Assembly (NCBI RefSeq): GCF_033568475.1
Contig: NC_133120.1
Span: 84,958,151-85,022,150 of the forward strand
Length of the DNA stretch: 64,000 nt
DNA from: Henckelia pumila
Lineage: Eukaryota; Streptophyta; Magnoliopsida; Lamiales; Gesneriaceae
Reading direction: 5' to 3'
The first letter of the stretch is position 1. Each line of letters starts with the position of its first letter. Of the stretch, positions 1 to 11,944 are shown one piece after another. Position numbers and translations under genes: made by a program. Under the pieces are notes generated by a model. It ran no database searches. It was given only the letters and a program-made list of their open reading frames with translations, and was not told where the DNA came from.

Positions 1-150
1 GTCATTCTGTGTTTTTGCCATTTTGGTACAACCTGTTGTCTTGATTTGCAGGAGTCAACAAATCTTCTGAAACGCCGGTTCTGCTTTTAATAAAAGATCC
101 TGCAAAGAACATCTTGTCACAGGTACTTGTCTCGAGATATCTAGATAGGC

Positions 151-545
151 AGTTGGCATTCTACCGGTAGAGATATTTGTCCTCTGCTGGTTTGAATAAC
201 CAGTCGATAAGCTTGTGACTTCAACCGGTCGAGAGATAAAGACGGTTGACAAGCTTCCGGTAGATAGATTTATCCTCTGCTGGTTTTGATAGCCAGTCGA
301 TAGGCTTGTGACTTCAGCCGGTCGAGAGCAAAGGCGGTTGACAAGCTTCCGGTAGATAGATTTATCCTCTGCTGGTTTTGATAGCCAGTCGATAGGCTTG
401 TGACTTCAGCCGGTCGAGAGCAAAGGCGGTTGACAAGCTTCCGGTAGATAGATTTATCCTCTGCTGGTTTTGATAGCCAGTCGATAGGCTTGTGACTTCA
501 GCCGGTCGAGAGCAAAGGCGGTTGACAAGCTTCCGGTAGAAGTTG
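151..545. repeat. 92-bp minisatellite, about 4 copies
   Basis: The string GACAAGCTTCCGGTAGATAG recurs at about 248, 340 and 432, and a last partial copy starts near 524, giving a strict 92-bp period. The last three units are almost identical; the first (from about 151) is diverged. Each unit holds short dyads such as CCGGT/ACCGG and the pair CTGGTT...AACCAG or AGCCAG. No conserved reading frame is apparent across units. Confidence 0.9.
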
Positions 546-2540
546 TAGTAGATTCCTGAAATACAATGGTTGGCAGCACATTCCTATACACTGAGTTGTT
601 GTTTGTTATCACCAAAATATCGGATTCAACAATATATATATATATATTGAGACAGATTCAAAATAAATGTATTTTAAATAAGTGAGACAAAGAGAGCGAG
701 TATGATTATGACTAAATTTCATGTGGATATTTGTATTACAATATAATACTTGGCTAATAGAATTAGTTAATGTTAATACTTATGAAATCGTAAAATATTG
801 TGTGACAAAACTTAAAAAATCACACTAAATTCAAATCGATTTTAAGTTAGACAAGTTATTCTTATATCTAAGTTACTTGAATGATTTATTATAAAAGTTT
901 TTAACTTGTTTAAAATATGATTGTTCATCCTCTAAAAAAACATTCTCTTCACATTTTTTAGTCTACTCAAATTTTTATTGCAAATAATATATTTAACATA
1001 CTATTCTTAAAAATTATAAAGTAATTATCACACTCATTATAAATGTTTTTCATGGCATGTACAACAAGATCTACTTTAAATGTATATAAAATTTAAAACA
1101 ACTCAATTGGATTATTATTGAAGAAAATTAAGAATAAAAGCATATATTTGAGTAAAAAATTGAGATCGAACATTGTTGAATTGTCAAATATCACGTCAGC
1201 AATTGAACTAACAATAGTCGAAAATTAAATGTTAGTGTACCAAAACCAAATTCGACAATTCAATTGACTAAAACTCAAATTTAGATAAGTTAATGAATCA
1301 AAAAATCACTTATCTGAAAAAGATTACTGTAGCAAGTTAATCTACAAAAATTGTCTGATGATTAACATGATTTATCAGAGAAAAAATAATACGTAATTTT
1401 TATTTACTTTATCAATGGAAGATCAACTTTCATATCTAAATAAAAGCTTTTAAATAAACGAAAAATAGTTTTTTTTGTTTACTAACTTATTTAATATTAT
1501 GATTTGGTCCACTAAGTTTACAAAGTTTATTTTTGATACGCTAAATTTTAATTCGGTTATTTTAGGTCTAATTGGATCAGAGGCCCATTGGAAAATACTG
1601 AATTATAATAAAAAATACTGACATGACGTAAAAATGCTGAAGTGAGATCAAACATTGTTGAATTGTCAAATATCAAGTCATCAATTGGACAAACAATAAT
1701 TGAAAATTAAATGTGAGTGCACCATAATCAAATTTGACAACTCAATGGACTAAAACTCAAATTTGGACAAGTTAATGAATCAAAAAATCATTTTTCTGAA
1801 TGAAATTACTATTTTTTCCTTAAAAATCAATATAAGTAAAATTATCATTTAACATAAATTGTTTAAGTTGGGATGCAATAATAGTCTCTAAGAGCAATCG
1901 AAATATGATGCTTGAGATTTTGTAATATTTAAGATATTTGAATCGTATTGTTACCATCAACTATAAATTTTGGTAAAGCGATACGTATTCGTTCATACAA
2001 TTAATATCAGAGTCAAGACCATAGTTTCGATTCACATTGATTGAAAGCACAATTGTTGATAAGGTGATTGCTTGGGTGCAATAATTGTCCTCCTGGGTTG
2101 AACAACTGAAATATGTATTTGTTTGAACTGTGATACGATCTAAAAAATTTGCGTTACATAATTACCACCAACTATAGTTTTTAGTAAAACACAAATCTCT
2201 CGATCCTACCGTTTGTAACAATATAAATATTTTACGTTTTTCAATAAATATATAACATATGTTATTGCTTTAAAGTTGTTAGCTTTAAAAAATAAAACTT
2301 AATGAATAAACATATAATATCACTAAAAAAACGTCTATAAAAAACCAACAAATATAACAAAAAAAAAATTAAATAGGTCATATGATCACTTCAGTAGCTA
2401 ATTAGATATTGAATCATAGTTACTGAAGTTTGAACTGGCGCTCGTAAAAAATATAACACTTGATTTTAATAAAACTAAACATTAAAAATTTGATAACTCC
2501 GGTCACAATCAAATAAAATTGTTTGCACGTATATTTTGCT
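546..2540. other. AT-rich intergenic DNA with diverged direct repeats
   Basis: No gene is visible. A block of about 160 bp at 1158-1320 recurs in direct orientation at 1641-1800, at roughly 85% by eye. A second, weaker direct repeat pairs about 1870-1990 with 2068-2195 (shared GCAATAAT and CAACTATA stretches). These look like remnants of old transposons, not host genes. Confidence 0.6.
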
Positions 2541-2541
2541 A

Positions 2542-2581
<40 letters not shown>
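2542..2581. repeat. (TA)n microsatellite
   Basis: About 20 TA units. It forms the left border of the GC-richer block that follows. Confidence 0.95.
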
Positions 2582-2582
<1 letters not shown>

Positions 2583-2583
<1 letters not shown>

Positions 2584-3262
2584 ATACTCACTAAAATTTG
2601 ATGACCCGAATCCCACTCAAGCCCAAGGCTTCAAGTTTAGAGATGAACCTGAAATCAAGCAAATAATGTTAGAGGGGGCCGGGAGGGTATTCCGGCGTAG
2701 TCCCTCCGACGCTCAAGTCAGGGACGTGAACGAATAAGAGAAAGAGGAGCTTGGGCGCCCCTCAAAATGAAAGTGAATTAATTCAAATGGAAAGAGCAAA
2801 CCCGTATTTATAGGAGGCAAGGTAGGGGACCACGAAGACTTTGTGGGGGACCACGAGCGTGTAGTTCACGCACCTCTCCTTTAGAGCTTGCCCTCCAACG
2901 ACAACTCAAGATACAAAACCAAGCTTACTGCCCTAGAGCTCGTCCACCCTAAGGTAAGGGTCGCCCGCCTTAGGGGGCGCCCACCCTAGGCGAGCCTCTC
3001 CTCCGCTTCCTGCTTTTATGCTCTCCATATAGTCTTTCACATCCCCATTCCAAATTGCCATAAGCTTTTGACTTACCTTAGCAACCTCATGTCTAAGGTC
3101 CAACTCGGTGGGACTCTCCTTCACCCCTTTAGGAGCCAACATATACCTTCTTCCATAATCCCCCGATGGACCAGCCCTACCTCTAAAAATGAGACTCGGA
3201 CCTTAGTCTTTGGTTATGGGCCTTCATTGGGCTCAAGCACTTTATGGGCCTACTCATGGGGT

Positions 3263-3265
<3 letters not shown>
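2583..3265. other. GC-richer unclassified insertion between (TA)n tracts
   Basis: This block differs in base composition from its surroundings and is bounded by (TA)n at both ends. It contains GGCGCCC/GGGCGCC-like inverted motifs near 2930-2990. A 69-codon minus-strand frame (2933-3142) has a credible amphipathic stretch (DLRHEVAKVSQKLMAIW) but I do not recognise it. A transposon origin is likely; the family is unknown. Confidence 0.4.

Positions 3266-3266
<1 letters not shown>

Positions 3267-3314
<48 letters not shown>
3267..3314. repeat. (TA)n microsatellite
   Basis: About 24 TA units abutting a fold-back MITE. Confidence 0.95.
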
Positions 3315-3317
<3 letters not shown>

Positions 3318-3479
3318 TTTCAGCTGCCCAACCAATGATGTCCAACTCGTCCCCGACAACTAAAATCCGGCAGTGGGTTTTAGTGATACGAATTTTTTTT
3401 AAAAAAACAACTAAAACCCGGTAGTGGGTTTTAGTGGTCGGAGACGAATTGGGCAGGAATGGTTGGGCAGCTGAAAATT
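3315..3479. mobile_element. Fold-back MITE, copy 1
   Basis: The 165-bp unit begins AATTTTCAGCTGCCCAACCA and ends with its inverse TGGTTGGGCAGCTGAAAATT. Inner parts pair too: CCGGCAGTGGGTTTTAGT and related motifs mirror each other, so almost the whole element folds into one hairpin around an oligo-T/oligo-A centre. It is flanked by (TA)n on the left. No coding capacity. Confidence 0.85.
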
Positions 3480-3492
3480 ACTCATATATAGA

Positions 3493-3655
3493 AATTTTCA
3501 GCTGCCCAACCAATGATGTCCAACTCGTCCCCGACAACTAAAACCCGTTAGTGGGTTTTAGTGATACGAATTTTTTTAAAAAAACAACTAAAACCCGGTA
3601 GTGGGTTTTAGTGGTCGGAGACGAATTGGGCAGGATGGTTGGGCAGCTGAAAATT
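3493..3655. mobile_element. Fold-back MITE, copy 2
   Basis: This is a second copy of the element at 3315-3479, with only a few substitutions, 13 bp downstream and in the same nominal orientation. It is flanked on the right by a (TA)n tract at 3661-3706. The tandem pair may be a local duplication or two insertions into one TA-rich target. Confidence 0.85.
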
Positions 3656-3656
3656 A

Positions 3657-3660
<4 letters not shown>

Positions 3661-3706
<46 letters not shown>
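3661..3706. repeat. (TA)n microsatellite
   Basis: About 23 TA units lying between two unrelated fold-back MITEs. Confidence 0.95.
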
Positions 3707-3709
<3 letters not shown>

Positions 3710-3845
3710 TTTTTTTATGGTGCCCAACACTATATGCCCACTTCATGCCCACCATGTACAAGTCAACTCATTTATTGTACCGGTCAACTCATTTATTTTA
3801 CATGGTGGGCATGAAATGAGCATATAGTGTTGGGCACCATAAAAG

Positions 3846-3847
<2 letters not shown>
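3710..3847. mobile_element. Fold-back MITE of a second family
   Basis: The arms TATGGTGCCCAACACTATAT and its inverse ATATAGTGTTGGGCACCATA bound a short element with inner pairing GCCCACCATGTA/TACATGGTGGGC. It is unrelated in sequence to the two MITEs before it but also lies exactly between (TA)n tracts. Confidence 0.85.

Positions 3848-3848
<1 letters not shown>

Positions 3849-3878
<30 letters not shown>
3849..3878. repeat. (TA)n microsatellite
   Basis: About 15 TA units on the right flank of the second-family MITE. Confidence 0.9.
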
Positions 3879-3879
<1 letters not shown>

Positions 3880-6244
3880 CCGTCGACCTGTATATCTAAT
3901 AAATACAGTAGATTGATACAACTCAAGTCCACTTTATTGCATATTTTTGCCCATACAAATTTGAAAAAGTTGCAAAATTGAAAAGTAATATAGTTTGAAC
4001 CCATAAAGAAATGACAAAATAAATTAGAGCGATCAAAATTTTATGAAGACTACTAAGTACTAAACTATATAAAAACGATCAATAAAATTTGATTTATCAA
4101 ATAAATGATGGTAGGCTAGTAATAAATTTAAGACTTATAAAATTGACTTAATTTTATTTATCTTTATCAAAATAACACAAAAACTCTTATCATGAGACGA
4201 TCGCACAAGTTAATTTTGTCAGACGTATCTTCGATCCTGTCCGATTCATGAAAATATTACTTTTTATGTCTAAAATATTATTTTTTACTGCAAATATGGA
4301 TTGAGACGATCGTCTCACGGATATAGATTTGTGAGATGAATCAACTCGATCCATGCATACTTACAGTGAGACGTACGACTCATATTTTAACATAAAAAAT
4401 AATATTTTTAATGAGTATCCTTTTAAAAAATTAACGTATGAAATTGTCTCATAGGGTTTTTTTGTAAAATAACAATATGTTTAATTTAATGTATTACATT
4501 TGTGGTTGGACAAATAATCACAATTTTACTTTTTAATTATGAATAATGGAAGAGAGAATGAAGAAAATATGATGACATTTTTTTTTTCGTTTATACGGAC
4601 TATACATTATTTATTCTTATTAAAAATAGCAAAAATATTGTATTCTTATTATTAAATGTCACGATCAAACAAATTCATATAAGATTTCAATACCACCTAT
4701 TATATATATTTTGAATTATAAAACCACATAGCCAAACAATATTAGTAACATATAATAAAATCTTAATCGTAAAAAAATAAACAACAATGGTGAGACATTA
4801 AAAACATATCAACAATAATTTCCAATGTTCAATAGTGCATACTGCAACAAAACCAACTTACTCTATGCAACAATTAAAAAAAAAACGGAAAATTTGAAAT
4901 TTTATTTTTTTTTAAACTGGCGGGGGTTGGCTTGGGCTTCAACCGCAACCCTTAACCCAAACATGAAACTAAAAGCTTAACCCAAAAAGTTTATTTTTCA
5001 TGACGGATACATTTGACTAGGTAGTGTTTGAAAGAGATTTTAGAAAATATTTCTTGTTTTTTTCTTAACAAAATTATAAAATTTTTATGAAATTTTGTTA
5101 AAGAAAAATTGAGAAGTGCTTTTTAGAAGTTCTCCCATAGACTACCTCAATCCTTTTAGTTTGAAAAGATAAATTTATGTCGATTTACCAAAGTAACGTG
5201 GTAAAACTTGAATCACGGGGAAAATGTGGAAATTTAAATGAGTCGGGCCAATGATTGAGTCCGAATGCATTATATTATCATTTGACAAATTTTACGAAGA
5301 AACACTCGTTATGGTCTATCTGGCTATTTTGAAGAAGAAAGGAGACCCAATTGGATAGGGAATGGATGAAGAAGAGGTCTAAAGTGAAGTACTAGTTGGA
5401 AGATAAAGAGGATTTAATGCAATCAAATATTTTGGTAAAACTTACATTTAATAATATGGTTGAGTAGTTGTCTTGTAGAGGCCGATTTCTTCACATTCAC
5501 ATATACACACACACATAGTAGTGCTCAAGCATTTTGTGCTTATATTCGTAAATTTTTATTCTAATTTGTTTTTGTTTCATCCATTTTTGTAATTGGTTTA
5601 CAGAATAACAAGATAGTTTATAACTTACATTGAAAATAAAAATATTAAGATAATTATAAAAATTGATAAAGACAAGATGTGAATTTTACTATTGCCCAAA
5701 CCACGGCACCAACTCATGAATAACTAAGCAGTTCATGTATCGTGAAATATGTGAGCGTTTATAAATTGACAGGAGTTAGATTCTTTTTACCAAAATTTTT
5801 TCGGACGATCCTATTACATAGGACTTGTCAAATGCTTTTTACTTGACGAACGTGACTTGCAAATTATCTCGTTAGCCCGAAAATTTACTCAATACATATA
5901 AAAAACAATGACTGCGAATTCATCATAAAAATAATTAAAAAAAACAAAAATCATGTATCGACTTGTAGTTATACATGAACTGGTCCGGTACTCCGGTATG
6001 GGTCGTCCGCTGCAAAGCGAAGCAATAATTGTCTCATCAATCCAATCCCCTTAGCAGAAGATCTGAGTCACTACTTATTTCCTTCTTAATGCAATTGAAT
6101 TTGTCAAATCGAAGGATAAAATGTATTTTTTTTTAATGGTAATATTAATTAAAGAGCTCGAATATCAATAAAAATAATTTCATGTACGTTAATTTGTGTG
6201 TTCATTAATGTACGTTAAACGTATGACTAAAATAAATAAAAGCT
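3879..6244. other. AT-rich intergenic DNA
   Basis: No gene is visible. Around 4195-4460 there are copies of a GAGACGATCGTCTCAC-type dyad, which looks like a degenerate dispersed repeat; a weaker relative is near 6458-6560. The rest is low-complexity AT-rich sequence. Confidence 0.5.
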
Positions 6245-6438
6245 AGCATTAAATTTTAGGAGTATGATTCTCTCCCAAAATCCAATCAAGCACATAAGAG
6301 ATTGGTGAATTGAACCATACACAAAAATATTTTTTTTTTTCAGCATTAAATTTTAGGAGTATGATTCTCTCCCAAAATCCAATCAAGCACATAAGAGATT
6401 GGTGAATTGAACCATACACAAAAATATTTTTTTTTTCA
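6245..6438. repeat. 97-bp tandem duplication
   Basis: The segment starting AGCATTAAATTTTAGGAGTA at 6245 is repeated from 6342 with essentially no changes. Each unit ends in an oligo-T run. The near identity points to a recent duplication. Confidence 0.95.
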
Positions 6439-7061
6439 AAAAAAAAAAAAACACAAGAATTCTTGTGAAACCATCTTACGGTTTAATTTTGTGAAACGAA
6501 TCTATAATTTTAACTGATTTGTAAAAAATTAAAACTTTTTATTTCAAGATATTTTACTAATATAAATAATAAATAAATAATAAAATGTATTAATTTGAAC
6601 ATTGAATGCACTTGTAAAACAGGAGCAAATTCATCGTTCAAAGATAAGATGATATAATTTAATATATTGACGATAAGATGTAAAATTGGGTTGATGATTT
6701 TACGAAAAAATATTTAATAAAATTTATTTTATTTAAAAAACAATATATGATCATTTCACGTCACCTTCCACTAATTACTGCATGTAATTATCGAGACACG
6801 TTAACTTCAGAATTATATTCAGGTTTATTATTAAATTAAATATTACATCAAATTTGCCTTCGTAGGTTGAATACATTAAAATAAATTATATTACGTTAAG
6901 GATGTTTGTCATGAATTGACATGGGAACTACCTTAATCTTCTTATTAGTTTTAATTGTTTAGTATTTGAAATGTGGTGGTGTTTATCTGTTATATTTAAA
7001 TTATACGTATTATTAAAATAAAATTAATTTAACACACACACGAACGAGACATATATATAAT

Positions 7062-7992
7062 GATTAAAAATTAATTTGGTACACGATCTATCGATTAAAT
7101 GTCAAATTGGTACATGAATTTTTGTTAATGACTTAATTGGTATATGTCTACCGGATTCGGTCAATTTTTGGTGACATTTATGTAAAATATCTAATTTGCC
7201 CTTTATTACAAAAAATACACATTTTATTTTTAATTTTATTTTGATGTATTTGTATATTATATTTTAGATGTAAAAATTGATTTGATTAAAAATTTTATTT
7301 ATACATAATTTTTATTATATTAGATATATTAAATAGATTATATATTTCAATGAGAAGGATTAGATAAATTATATTAAGTCATATAATATTTAAATAATTA
7401 TAAATAAATAAATTGATATCAAAGAAAATAAATAATTATTTTTTAGCTAAAATTTTGATTTTTGTATACATAATTTTTTTATTAATATTTTGAAAAAAAT
7501 ATTAAATAAATAGTGATTGTGATAAAATATTTTTAATATTCTAACTATGTAAACATTTATTGAATATATTATTTTAATAAAAACATTAGTTAAGTTCTAC
7601 CAAAAATTAATTTAAAATTTAATATTATATTTATAATAAAAATTCGTCAAATCACTAATTAAACAACGTCATAACGTGTCACATGTTTTTTAATCAAAAA
7701 ATAAAAAATTGAAAGTTTATTTAAACACAATAACTTATAAGAGAACACGACTAAGAATAAATTTAAGTCGTTATCGGTTTTTCTGGCGAAAAAAAACGAC
7801 GAATCTGGCTTTAAAACAAAATAATATTATTACATTAATTAATTTATACTATCAAAAGATAAATATACCCTTTTTCTTCAAAATAATTTGGTCAAAATCA
7901 GGTGGACATGTATCAATTAAGTCATTAACAAAAGTTCGTGTACCAATTTGACATTTAACCAATAGTTCGTGTATCAAATTAATTTTTACTCT
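7062..7992. mobile_element. Non-autonomous MULE-type element with long TIRs
   Basis: Roughly 130 bp at the left (from 7062) is repeated inverted at the right (to 7992): both ends carry AATTTGGTACACGA-like and AAATGTCAAATTGGTAC motifs. The 9-bp sequence ATATATAAT flanks both ends (7053-7061 and 7993-8001), fitting the 9-bp target duplication of Mutator-like elements. The interior is AT-rich and non-coding; the longest frame, 80 codons at 7709-7951, has no recognisable domain. Confidence 0.75.
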
Positions 7993-8175
7993 ATATATAA
8001 TAATTACATAATATCTCACTTGAAATAGAAATGTGCATATATAGGGAGTATAAAATATTTTATATTAGAATATTTAACACAATACGAGGGAGATTTAAGC
8101 CTTGTTAAAAAATTAACACGCTACTATTTAATTAGTCTTTACAAATTCGAATTTAAAACTTAAATGACGATGACA

Positions 8176-8181
<6 letters not shown>

Positions 8182-8230
<49 letters not shown>
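8182..8230. repeat. (TA)n microsatellite
   Basis: About 24 TA units followed by an oligo-T run. Confidence 0.95.
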
Positions 8231-8237
<7 letters not shown>

Positions 8238-9939
8238 TTACAATTTTGATCATTTATATTGTTCAATTTCAATTCTAATAATATATTTTTCAATTTTTGA
8301 TAATGCTAGTCTTTTTTCATCGAAATGTTTATGTAGCATTGCACATATCAATATAATGTCGGAGCTCATAGATAGACATTGTATAAATGTCACATCAACG
8401 CCACATCATAAAAATTGATTAAAATCATGAAATAACAAATATAACATACCGATATAAAATTTAATAATCTAAATGATCAAAATTACATATAGTATCCATG
8501 ACTAATATTATAGTTTTTTCATAAAATCAACCGTGACATTAATTAGGGCACGTAACCTCAACATTTGTTCTTTTTAGGGTCCAAAAGATCAGGCCCTGAA
8601 AATTAAATTCTGATTAAGAACACATTTTTGATGTGATGGAGAAATATACGTGGCACCATAAGTTAAGTCGTGTTACATAAATCTTTTTCTTTTGAAGTTA
8701 ATTAAATAAATAAATATACGTGCATTTTACGAAATTCATTTTTTTAATTAAAAAAACACCTTTAAAAATTATAAAACCACGATTATGAAAGACTGAATAT
8801 TATTTTTATTCTAATTTTCACTAGCCCTCAAAAATATTTTGATGGTATCCTATATAAGTATATGTATTTTTGCTACTAATATAGAAGAATGAATTCTGCC
8901 TGAATGAAGATGGATCCAAAATTAATTAATGAAATTGAATGAAGTGATGGGAGCCCCCAACCAAAAAGCCCAATCAATTGAAACATTTAGGTATATTTCT
9001 TGATTGAAAGTAACACTCATTGACTCGCTCTCTATAGTGTTGGTTTTTTTGATATCAGAAGTCTTCATCCGTCTCCTAGCTAGCTAGTCGGTCGGTACTG
9101 CTGATTTTTTCTACCCTATAATTTCGAAGTTGCTCCGTTAATTCATGCACAATTTTAAACATAAACTTGCAAAAAAAAAATTAAAAAATAAAACTTCAAT
9201 TTTATTTCATAATACTTACGATCGATTCGAATCAGATATCTCATCGCAAACATGGAAGAAGTAACTATCAACTGTCCCGAAAAAGTAGTTTTTCAGTTTG
9301 AGATACTTTGTTCGTAGAGAAACAATAAATACAAACATATGAGAAACAAAAAAAAATGTGTCGTTATTGTTTCTATTTCTTGTTTTTGTCAATCACATGC
9401 ATGAGGAGGTGTATTTGTAATTTTGTATAGAACTTGAAGTAGAAGCTAAAAAAAAAAAAAATTAACTTCTTAAAAAAACAGAATTTTTTTTAAAATAGCT
9501 TTCGTAAATAAACAATACAATTTTTTTTAATAAAAAAAACACATTTATTTTTAAAAATAATTAAGTCATTTTAACCTAAACGAGCTCAAGGTTTATTCAC
9601 TCAATTAGACAATCTAATGGCTGTCTAGATTCTAGCAAGTGTTTTCACGTGCCTTTTATTTTCAGACATTTAAAAAATACACATCATCTTCTAAATATTA
9701 GGGATTACTTTATTATCGATCCGAAATATGCAAGAAAAAAAAAGAACAATATTTGTTCAAAAAATGGAAGTAAAATATCATTATCCCAAAAGGTTCCGTG
9801 CATGTAACTTCAAAAATGGAAGAGTTCTTTCCAATAAAATAAACTGGCAAAAATTAAAGAAAAAACCTTTAAAAAAGCCTATTAATGCCTTGATCCATCC
9901 GTTGATCATTTCCTTCCCCTACATATACACCACGAAATA
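8231..9939. other. AT-rich intergenic DNA upstream of the ORP gene
   Basis: No coding region is supported. The last few hundred bases should hold the promoter of the following gene. A weak TATA-like CTACATATACACC at about 9919-9931 precedes a CT-rich stretch (9954-9969) typical of plant 5' leaders. Confidence 0.5.
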
Positions 9940-9944
9940 ACACT

Positions 9945-10692
9945 GAAATCCTCGTCTCTCTCTCTCTCTAGATCCCTCAGCTCCAATTTCTTGCAGACTC
10001 CTAGCTAGCTCCAATGGTACTTCTACATCTCTCTATTTTCCATATATATATACTTCTTGCTCAATATGTGAATTGGATTGCATAAAATTAATTAACACTC
10101 ATTTTATTTCGTATTGCAAGTACATATATATGATTACGAATGGATTAGATTATAAGTTATTATATCGATAATCAATCATCATCTGCTAGCTCCTAGTTCA
10201 GAATACAATCTTTAGTTTATAAAAAATTACTTAATGGGTAGATTATTTGGTTTTCCGGCGAGTTCCGGTAGCTCTCCGGCGTCGGATTACGCCGGACGTA
10301 GAGAGGATCGGATTATCTGAAGTGCGCACACTCCTATTTTATAAACTTTTTGAATTAAAAAATTTTGGAGAAAACGCGGTTTTTGGTGTACAATCTACGG
10401 CACCGTCTTGCATTTGTGCATGTTGACGTATATAAATCTTGAGAAAGTCAATACATTCCTTGAACTTGAACTACTTTTCGTGTATCGGCATAGCCTTTAT
10501 CTTTAAGTGTACATCACATATTCTATATATATTTAGATAATGGATTGCGGATGAAGTATATATAGTTCATCAGATATCGATCAAAGTCTTGAATATATAT
10601 ATAAGACCATGTCGTCTCGAGTTCGAAACCGGCTCAATTATATATAATAATTCTCTTCCCCAACTCCAAAAAAATATGCCACCGAATTGTTA

Positions 10693-10735
<43 letters not shown>

Positions 10736-11033
10736 CTTCACTCTTCGTTGCTTACAATCAAGTGTTGGTTTCTACAATTGAGGTGATATTATGGCTTTCG
10801 CCGGCCGCAGTAGTTATCAAAAGGTATGTGGCTGTACATGTGTATTAAGGAAATTTTTCAAAATTAATACTAATAGAATAAAGTATTAAAGTCTATTATT
10901 ATATTCGAGTATAGTTTCATTGATATAATTTCACATGCCGATAGCTCGAGCTTGCGCAAGCGTGATGCTCAATGAGCATATATATAGTGGTCGCACACAA
11001 TTTTTCTGCATCCTAAGATGCAGGAGATCGGAG

Positions 11034-11067
<34 letters not shown>

Positions 11068-11884
11068 ATAATTTCGTGTTACGAAAATGATTAACTTTAC
11101 CATATGACCTCTTTTTGAAATTAGTTCTCAGCCGTCCCTTTAGAAACCTCAACTGTATAATATTTCGTGCGGTAAGCTTGGAATATGAGGTTTCTATAAC
11201 TAGGTAGAATGAATAAAGATTAAATATGTTATTTAATGCACATTAAGTTTATGCTGCAATTACATGCGTTTTGCCTTGGTTATCATAATTTTAGTAACAT
11301 GACAACTGTAAGAAAGTCATCTTCTAGTTCGAATTTTTTTTCTCATTATGAATATGTCAATTTAAAGTATGCATAATTACTCATCTTAAAAAAAAAAAAA
11401 AGAGTATGCATAATTACTTTGTGGTGGCATGTTTAATTTTTACAGTTTTAGATGAATTTTAATCTGGGCTATGAAAAATTTTGAAAGGCATTTCATACTG
11501 TCTATTTAATCGAAAATCTTTTAATTTAATTAATTCTATACATTATGCTTATATTTATATTATTTTGTTCGAGTGTATTTGTATCTATTACCTCTGTTTG
11601 TCCTTGGCAGCCTATTATGACGATTGTTTGAAAATATAATTTGAAAAAAGGCCCCTTACCTAATATTTCCGTAAAGTTAGAAGCCCATAATTTTACACAC
11701 TTTTATTTATTCATTATTTTTATTATTTTTGTGGAAACCTACTTCAACTAATTTTATTCTTTTGCCTTTTGTTTTTATGCTATGATACAATTTAAATCCC
11801 CATAATAAGGGGATTGCATAATACGTGATTAGATTAGGTGAAAAAATGTTCCAACTCTTGTCACATCTATTTCACATCAACTAT

Positions 11885-11944
<60 letters not shown>

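Noticed and set aside
151-545. CRISPR-like array
   Set aside because: Whole 92-bp units repeat without unique spacers, in a plant nuclear context. It is a minisatellite.
5010-5160. Possible MITE with GGTAGTGTTTGAAAG-like left end
   Set aside because: The right end (AGACTACC) pairs for only a few bases and no target duplication is visible.
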